From contig CACZIT010000012.1 of NCBI GenBank assembly GCA_902781315.1, forward strand, positions 1-64,000: a stretch of 64,000 nucleotides of DNA, in the 5' to 3' direction. This document shows positions 59,250 through 64,000 of the stretch, one piece after another (positions within the stretch are counted from its first letter, which is position 1; every line of letters starts with the position of its first letter). This DNA comes from an uncultured Prevotellaceae bacterium. GTDB taxonomy: Bacteria > Bacteroidota > Bacteroidia > Bacteroidales > Bacteroidaceae. Both the position numbers and the translations under genes were made by a program. The notes below the pieces were generated by a model. That model was not told the origin of the DNA. It searched no databases and saw only the letters and a list, made by a program, of their open reading frames with translations.

Positions 59250-61361
59250 TCACTCCTGAGACCCATCGGCAGAGCCGCCCCAGGTAATCACCTCCTCGCC
59301 GTCGACGTAGCCGACGACGGGCGAGACGTTGCGCACCTTATAGCCGGTGCCGATTGTGCCGCCTTCGGTCTTACCGAGGATGATGTTCACCAAGGCTGTC
59401 ACGTCGGCGATGGTCACCGAGTGGTCGCCGTTGATGTCGGCCACGTCGCCTGGGCTTTCCGTCTTACCGAGGATGATGTTCACCAGTGCCGTCACATCGG
59501 CGATGGTCACCGTCGTGTCACCGTTCACATCGCCGAGGGGCTTGCCCAGTGTCTCGAGCACTTCGTAGCGCGTCTTGCCCACGGCCACATACTGCTTGTC
59601 GCCCTCCGTGACTACCTGTCCGCTGACAGTCTTCGTCTGACCATCCTCGAAGGTTAGGTCGATCTCCGTCTGCGGCTCCACGTAGGCCACGTCGGTATAG
59701 CCTTCCAAGGCCGCTTTCACGGCATTGTAGTAGAAAACAGCATTGAAAGCATTCAGCGGAGCCTCCTTCTTCGTGCAGTGGAACTGTCCGTCGGAGATGA
59801 ACACCACATCCTCGAATTCGCTAAGCCGGTCGATTCCTATGTTGTCATAGATCACGGTCTCGCCGTCGATGCGCAGATAGTTGTTGGCTTGCCTGCAAAC
59901 GACGGTAGAACCTTGCTCGTTGACGGCGGGGAAGAAGTTGATTCCGCTCGGCGTCTTACCCGAGTCATATGTAAGCAGCACATCACGCAGGCGCACGGAA
60001 TTAAGGTCCTCGGTCGTCTTGATGAGGTAGTTCTTTCCCCTGACGATGCCATTGGCCACGTCGCACGTCTGGAACTGCAGGTGCAGGCTGTTGCCCAGAA
60101 GGGTGTGCCCCGCCTCAGTGCCTTGAGCCAACTGCACCCCCTCGCCGAAGGCCTCCGTCAGCTGTTCGCCCGAGAGGTCGAACGGCACGCAGAATGCACG
60201 CCACTCGTTAGCCTTGAACGCAACTTGCAAGTCAACGTTGACAGGGTACTTCTGACGCTGTGTTACGGGAGTGACGGACGAGCGCTCTTCACTAATGGTT
60301 CTCGTAAGGTCGTTATGAATCGTAAACTCACAAGGATCGGCCGTAACGCTCTTGTTGGCATCAACGCCCAACACCTGGTTATTGATGCGCACGAGGTGGT
60401 CGCCCGTGTTAAACGCGGTGCTGTTGTCACCTTCATAGGTGAACATGAGAGCCAGGGTGCTATCCCTCTCGGCCGTAGATCTATAGCCGAAATTATTCTC
60501 CGTTAGGCTGTATAGGATGACACGGTAGAAAGTGCCGTCCCCGTCCTCATGCTCAGTGATTGACACCTCATGATTGGTCGTCAATCCCTGGAAAGTCGAA
60601 TAGCTGAATGCACCTGTAGATGCGCTCTTTTTCAGTTTGATACCCTTAGGCAGATGCAGGTCGAACTGCGCCGAGCGGTAAGGATGACTGTCCTTCTGCC
60701 TTGCTTCAGTCTGGTCAATGGCAACAAGAATGTTCTCACAGCTGCCAAAATTCGTACGACCTGTGTTTGACGTATTGAAATCACGTGAGTACACCCCGCG
60801 TGCCCGCTCGCCCTTCACATAGCCGGCGGTGGTGAGGGTGATGGGCTGGTTGGCGGCATGCACGTTGGCGTCGCCGGTCTGACCCAGTATCTGGCCCTCG
60901 ATGGTGGCGGTGAGCTGCGATGCAGTGGGCACGTCGGCGTCGGCCTGCAGCCATAGCGAGAGCAGTGGGCCGGACGAGGCGGTGAAGCGCGTGTTGAGCA
61001 CATTATATATAATGAAGCGGTAGCGGTTCGCATCGGCATCGCCTTCCTTCAGCGTGATGCTCACGTTGGTGCCGATGGAGAAGAGGTCGCCCTGCGAGCA
61101 CTGGTATTCGCCCGACGCCTCGTTCTCGATGAGGGTGATGCCCTTGGGCAGCACGAGGTCGAACTGCAGCGAGCGGTAGGTCCGTCCGTCGGCCTCGTAG
61201 CCGTCGTCGCCCTGCAGCCAGAGCTGCAGCACGGCCTGTCCGCCGGGCACCACCTGCAGGGGCAGCGCCGTGACGCAGTCGGTGCGCCCGTCGTCGGCCG
61301 CTCGCAGCAGGCCTGCCCACGAGAGCAACACTGCTATGATGAAAATAACGTTATGTCTCAT
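59250..61361 (-). CDS. secreted protein with two cohesin-like domains and a dockerin-like pair
   Basis: A 703-residue protein. A signal peptide (VIFIIAVLLSWAGLLRAA) precedes two similar domains (about 28-180 and 205-350) built like cohesin/Ig-type folds: a start such as LPLQVVPGGQAVLQLWLQ, then SLQFDLVLPKGITL in one and SAQFDLHLPKGIKLKKS in the other, each ending in VHAANQPITL-like or CEFTIHN strands. Around 385 is WRAFCVPFDLSGEQLTEAFG, the module shared with other proteins here. Near 605-665 two EF-hand repeats (DVNGDTTVTIADVTALVNII and DINGDHSVTIADVTALVNII) form a complete type I dockerin-like pair. A 40-residue tail follows. Cohesin identity is my inference from pattern only. Confidence 0.85.
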   Translation of the reverse strand: MRHNVIFIIAVLLSWAGLLRAADDGRTDCVTALPLQVVPGGQAVLQLWLQGDDGYEADGRTYRSLQFDLVLPKGITLIENEASGEYQCSQGDLFSIGTNVSITLKEGDADANRYRFIIYNVLNTRFTASSGPLLSLWLQADADVPTASQLTATIEGQILGQTGDANVHAANQPITLTTAGYVKGERARGVYSRDFNTSNTGRTNFGSCENILVAIDQTEARQKDSHPYRSAQFDLHLPKGIKLKKSASTGAFSYSTFQGLTTNHEVSITEHEDGDGTFYRVILYSLTENNFGYRSTAERDSTLALMFTYEGDNSTAFNTGDHLVRINNQVLGVDANKSVTADPCEFTIHNDLTRTISEERSSVTPVTQRQKYPVNVDLQVAFKANEWRAFCVPFDLSGEQLTEAFGEGVQLAQGTEAGHTLLGNSLHLQFQTCDVANGIVRGKNYLIKTTEDLNSVRLRDVLLTYDSGKTPSGINFFPAVNEQGSTVVCRQANNYLRIDGETVIYDNIGIDRLSEFEDVVFISDGQFHCTKKEAPLNAFNAVFYYNAVKAALEGYTDVAYVEPQTEIDLTFEDGQTKTVSGQVVTEGDKQYVAVGKTRYEVLETLGKPLGDVNGDTTVTIADVTALVNIILGKTESPGDVADINGDHSVTIADVTALVNIILGKTEGGTIGTGYKVRNVSPVVGYVDGEEVITWGGSADGSQE

Positions 61362-61376
61362 AGTCTGTCAGCTTTT

Positions 61377-61411
61377 CAATTGTCAATTATCCATTATCAA
61401 TTGTCCATTGC
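61377..61411. repeat. heptamer tandem array between two secreted-protein genes
   Basis: Five 7-base units: CAATTGT, CAATTAT, CCATTAT, CAATTGT, CCATTGC. It lies just after the stop-codon side of the gene at 61419 and upstream of the gene at 59250-61361. Confidence 0.85.
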
Positions 61412-61418
61412 GACAGCC

Positions 61419-62666
61419 TTACTGCTTGTTGATTTCCTCAATCAGCTTGTCAATGTCGGAAACGTCAATAAAGCCGTCACCGTTCAGGTCGTAGGTAGAG
61501 ACTGTACTACCACTCGAACCAACAGGTTTGAAGGCGACGAAAAACTTGCCACCGCCTGACACGTTGTAAATGTACGTGCCGTCGCCCTGCGGTTCTATCG
61601 TGATCTGGCTACCTACGTTATTGGTTATGAAGGTGCCGTCCCACCAGAAGAAATCGAGCTCGTAGCCCTCGTCGGGAATGACGGTGAGCGGCATGTGTTC
61701 AGTCTTGCCAATGCTGAAATACATGGTGTTATTGTTTTGGACGGTGTTTGTTCCGTTCTTCTCAAACACCACCTTGCCACCCCTGCCGACGCTAAGGGCG
61801 AACTCATCATTCTTGTCCTGCGGAATGATTCGGATGTAGACATCTGTCTTCAGGTCTTGAAGCGTGTACTTCTTCACATTCTCTGCGTCGTAGAAGGGAC
61901 TGTCTTCTGGGTCGGCCTCCATGTCCTGAAGCACGTCCTTGCCGTTCACAAAGACGTTCTTCGTCGTGGCATAGGTTCCGTCGGCAACGAAGAAGGTTAA
62001 GTCGGCATGCTTGTTCCTTGTATAGACCTTGCTGCCACTACCATAGATATACTGAGAGGAGTTGATTTTAAACATGGCTGAGTGGGCAGGACTGTCTTCC
62101 TCCATAGTCACGTAGATGTTCACCGTCTCACTCACCGCCTCGTTATAGGGCACGATGTCATAGAAGTCGCTCCAGACGGTGGTGCTGTTTTTCAAAGTCT
62201 CAATCTCCTCATCCGTCTTATCGGTGACGTGAGCGGTGATGCCCGTCCTCGTGCCGAAGTAGTTAGAGAAGCTGCCACTGAGCGAAGGCGAACCTCCCTT
62301 GAACACGATGTCCGTCAGGGCAGGACAGTTGAAGGTGGGGTGTGAAGCATCATTTATTAAAGAAACATATCCCTCAAATATCAATGTCTTGACCGAGGAG
62401 ATGTTGACAGGGGCGGCCCTGTTGTTCAGTTTAATATTCATCACTCTATACGTCGTACTTCCATTAGTAACATACGCAGGAATCGTCAGCGTCTCGGCTG
62501 TGCCCGTGTAGCCTGTGACTACTGCACAAACAACACCTCCAAATGTTGTCCAAGTGGTGTAACTGACGCCTTTGATTTCAAAGTCGTCGGCCCACGCACT
62601 GCTTGCTCCCGCCCAGAAGAGGCAGAGCATCATGATCACTCTGATGAAAGAATTTTTCTGTACCAT
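61419..62666 (-). CDS. secreted LRR-like protein with a dockerin-type EF-hand
   Basis: A 415-residue protein. A signal peptide (IMMLCLFWAGASSAWA) is followed by a BspA-like start (FEIKGVSYTTWTTFGGVVCA, then ETLTIPAYVTNGSTTYRVMN) and leucine-rich-like turns (SVKTLIFEGYVSLINDA, ALTDIVFKGGSPSLSGS). Beta domains follow, one ending GKFFVAFKPVG. The last 25 residues (YDLNGDGFIDVSDIDKLIEE) are a dockerin-type calcium loop with helix. Related in layout to the split gene at 55058-58936. Function unknown. A -7 box (CAAAGTTA on the plus strand) lies at 62746-62753. Confidence 0.85.
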   Translation of the reverse strand: MVQKNSFIRVIMMLCLFWAGASSAWADDFEIKGVSYTTWTTFGGVVCAVVTGYTGTAETLTIPAYVTNGSTTYRVMNIKLNNRAAPVNISSVKTLIFEGYVSLINDASHPTFNCPALTDIVFKGGSPSLSGSFSNYFGTRTGITAHVTDKTDEEIETLKNSTTVWSDFYDIVPYNEAVSETVNIYVTMEEDSPAHSAMFKINSSQYIYGSGSKVYTRNKHADLTFFVADGTYATTKNVFVNGKDVLQDMEADPEDSPFYDAENVKKYTLQDLKTDVYIRIIPQDKNDEFALSVGRGGKVVFEKNGTNTVQNNNTMYFSIGKTEHMPLTVIPDEGYELDFFWWDGTFITNNVGSQITIEPQGDGTYIYNVSGGGKFFVAFKPVGSSGSTVSTYDLNGDGFIDVSDIDKLIEEINKQ

Positions 62667-62954
62667 AGTCGTTTCTGTTTTTATTGATGATTAATTGTTT
62701 TGGTTACCGAATCCAGCATGTGGCAAACACATGCCTACTCGCCTGCAAAGTTAATAAAAAAAACGGGAAACGACTTGTCATTTTAAAACATTTTTTAGTC
62801 AATCCCAATCAAAATGAAAGAAAAACGCTCTTTTTTTGCCTGTTTCCGCTGCCAACCCGCTGATTACCACCAATAGCCCCCTTGAGGGTGCACGCCACAT
62901 TTGCACCCAGCTCTTTCTCCGCTTCTTTCCTTTGCGCGGCTTTACCAGTTTCAT

Positions 62955-63057
62955 TACCAGCACGTGGTAAACGATGTACCAGGCCGTGGTAAACGATGTA
63001 CCAGGCCGTGGTAAACGATGTACCAGGCCGTGGTAAACGGTTTACCAGGCCGTGGTA
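62955..63057. repeat. 22-base-period array of TACCAGGCCGTGGTA, five units
   Basis: Units start at 62955, 62977, 62999, 63021 and 63043, exactly 22 bases apart. The first is degenerate (TACCAGCACGTGGTA); the other four are identical. Spacers are AACGATG (three times) and AACGGTT. The unit is the reverse complement of that in the array at 20374-20476, which also has five units. Confidence 0.95.
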
Positions 63058-63120
63058 CAATCCGTGGAATAGCCATCCGCAAAAAACAACCCACCGCTCC
63101 ACCCGCCAACAAGCATAAAA

Positions 63121-63160
63121 ATTGTCCGGTTTCAGCTGTCAAATGCCAAAACCGGACAAT
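63121..63160 (-). terminator. terminator of the partial gene at the right edge
   Basis: The stem ATTGTCCGGTTT/AAACCGGACAAT around a 16-base loop is followed on the minus strand by TTTTATGC. It lies about 110 bases beyond the stop at 63274. Confidence 0.7.
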
Positions 63161-63273
63161 ATCAATCATTCATCCGACTCCTCGCACAAGGAGTCATTTT
63201 TCTATCTCAAAGTTTTTTCCGCACATTTTTTTTGCAACGGAAACCTCAGATTCTTACCACTGTTTACATTCGT

Positions 63274-64000
63274 TTACTTCCACTTCAAACTCTTAGGCAT
63301 GTTGCCTTTCAGCATGAGTTTCTTGCCGTTGACGATATAGGTACCCATCGGCAGAACCTTGTCGCCGAGAGCTTTACCGTCAAGACCATAGACCGAGGGA
63401 GCAACGGCCGTCGGAGCGTCGCCATCGGAAGTGACAGCACCGATGCCGGTGGGCGTATCGTTGTCGCCGAAGCGCATCTTGATGGTCAGTGCATCATTGT
63501 TGAAGTAGCCCACGAAGTAGCAGCGGAAAGCATCGATGTCGGCCCAGGCTGTGTGGGTGTTCTCGAAGCGCGTACCCGCCTCGTTGAGGTAGTAAATCTG
63601 GTTGCGCTCGGCGGCATAGGTGCGACCGACAAAGTCGAACTTCTTGGCAGCGCCCATAGAAGTGATAGACTTATAGGATTCACTAATCTTGACGTTTTCT
63701 CCCGAGAACGTGAGTTCCTTACCTGTCAGCACCCACTTGTCGCCCCACTTCGAACTCTGTGCGGGCACGGTGATGATGTAAGGAGTCTCGGCGGCAAGCT
63801 TCGTAGCGGAGGTAGGATAGTCGAACACCACCGTATTGTCGTCGTCTTCCGAAGCGAAACGGTAGACCCAGAAGTTCTTACTACGCTCGCTCTTGGAAGT
63901 GAACCAACTGATAGCAGAGCCGTTTTCACGTGTCACGCTGCTAACATCGAACGGCAAGATCAGCGTCTCCCAGTTGCCCTGATTGCCATCATTGCCATTG
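63274..64000 (-). CDS. secreted protein C-terminus with sorting-type tail, cut by the window edge
   Basis: The frame is open from the right edge to the stop at 63274-63276, so only the C-terminal 240 or so residues are seen. It starts inside a Gly/Asn-rich stretch and reaches NWETLILPFDVSSVTRENGS, the module shared with the proteins at 23398, 26576 and 59250. Beta-rich residues follow (DKWVLTGKELTFSGENVKIS). The end reads VYGLDGKALGDKVLPMGTYI then VNGKKLMLKG with eight extra residues, a variant of the shared C-terminal tail. Function unknown; probably secreted. Confidence 0.85.
   Translation of the reverse strand, partial: NGNDGNQGNWETLILPFDVSSVTRENGSAISWFTSKSERSKNFWVYRFASEDDDNTVVFDYPTSATKLAAETPYIITVPAQSSKWGDKWVLTGKELTFSGENVKISESYKSITSMGAAKKFDFVGRTYAAERNQIYYLNEAGTRFENTHTAWADIDAFRCYFVGYFNNDALTIKMRFGDNDTPTGIGAVTSDGDAPTAVAPSVYGLDGKALGDKVLPMGTYIVNGKKLMLKGNMPKSLKWK

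Larger units (their letters stand above)
62667..63273. other. 607-base intergenic region with a 22-base-period array
   Basis: No gene was recognised. It contains the -7 box of the gene at 61419-62666 (62746-62753), the five-unit array at 62955-63057, a terminator at 63121-63160 and a weak hairpin GACTCCT/AGGAGTC at 63176-63195. Confidence 0.6.

Noticed and set aside
62955-63057. An origin or partition site (iteron/parS array)
   Set aside because: The regular spacing is suggestive, but no dnaA, parA, parB or rep gene lies nearby and other arrays with the same step have different sequences, so this cannot be claimed.

Overview
The window reads as a chromosomal segment of a Bacteroidota bacterium, most likely a Prevotella-like member of the Bacteroidales. 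Pointers are the promoters (TTTG, about 20 bases, TAnnTTTG) in front of several genes, the lack of clear Shine-Dalgarno sites, a streptopain-type C10 protease, paired BlaI/BlaR1-like genes, OmpA proteins, and very large secreted proteins ending in a short 'SLxGxRV...GixIvxGKKVxVK' tail or in dockerin-like EF-hands. No phage, IS transposase or CRISPR array is visible.

Layout. 1-2661: an ECF sigma factor operon (sigma, membrane anti-sigma-like protein, secreted protein, beta-barrel). 2823-4248: esterase and FMN-binding protein. 4379-9166: parC, an outer membrane protein and an S41 lipoprotein protease. 9323-9511: tRNA-Leu and tRNA-Val. 9611-13432: C10 protease and a decayed region. 13566-17039: a DUF2490/DUF4956/VTC operon and asd. 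17152-20247: cation/proton antiporter and lolD. 20248-20994: a repeat-filled gap holding a second lolD 3' end. 20995-23057: BlaR1-like protease and BlaI with twin operators. 23398-36248: two giant secreted proteins, OmpA, and lipoproteins. 36579-40981: asnS, an rRNA pseudouridine synthase, purB. 41350-51021: tRNA-Val, OmpA and the envelope/housekeeping operon guaB-PPIase-surA-like-ostA-mutL. 51231-54875: DUF3737, a MalY/PatB-type aminotransferase and CutC. 55058-64000: four secreted proteins (one split by a TAG) with dockerin-like ends or shared modules.

The most unusual content is repeats rather than a new gene cassette. (1) A roughly 115-base inverted-repeat element is inserted in frame inside conserved proteins (anti-sigma-like protein, aminotransferase, CutC; half a copy in LolD) and is translated as the same proline/glycine-rich peptide each time, as Rickettsia palindromic elements are. 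(2) Six intergenic arrays with different sequences share one design: a 15-base near-palindrome plus a 7 or 8-base spacer, giving a 22 or 23-base period. One array sequence occurs at two places 42 kb apart, five units each. (3) Shorter arrays with 7 or 9-base periods sit at or just after stop codons.

All functions are read from sequence motifs and remembered family features; no database search was run.
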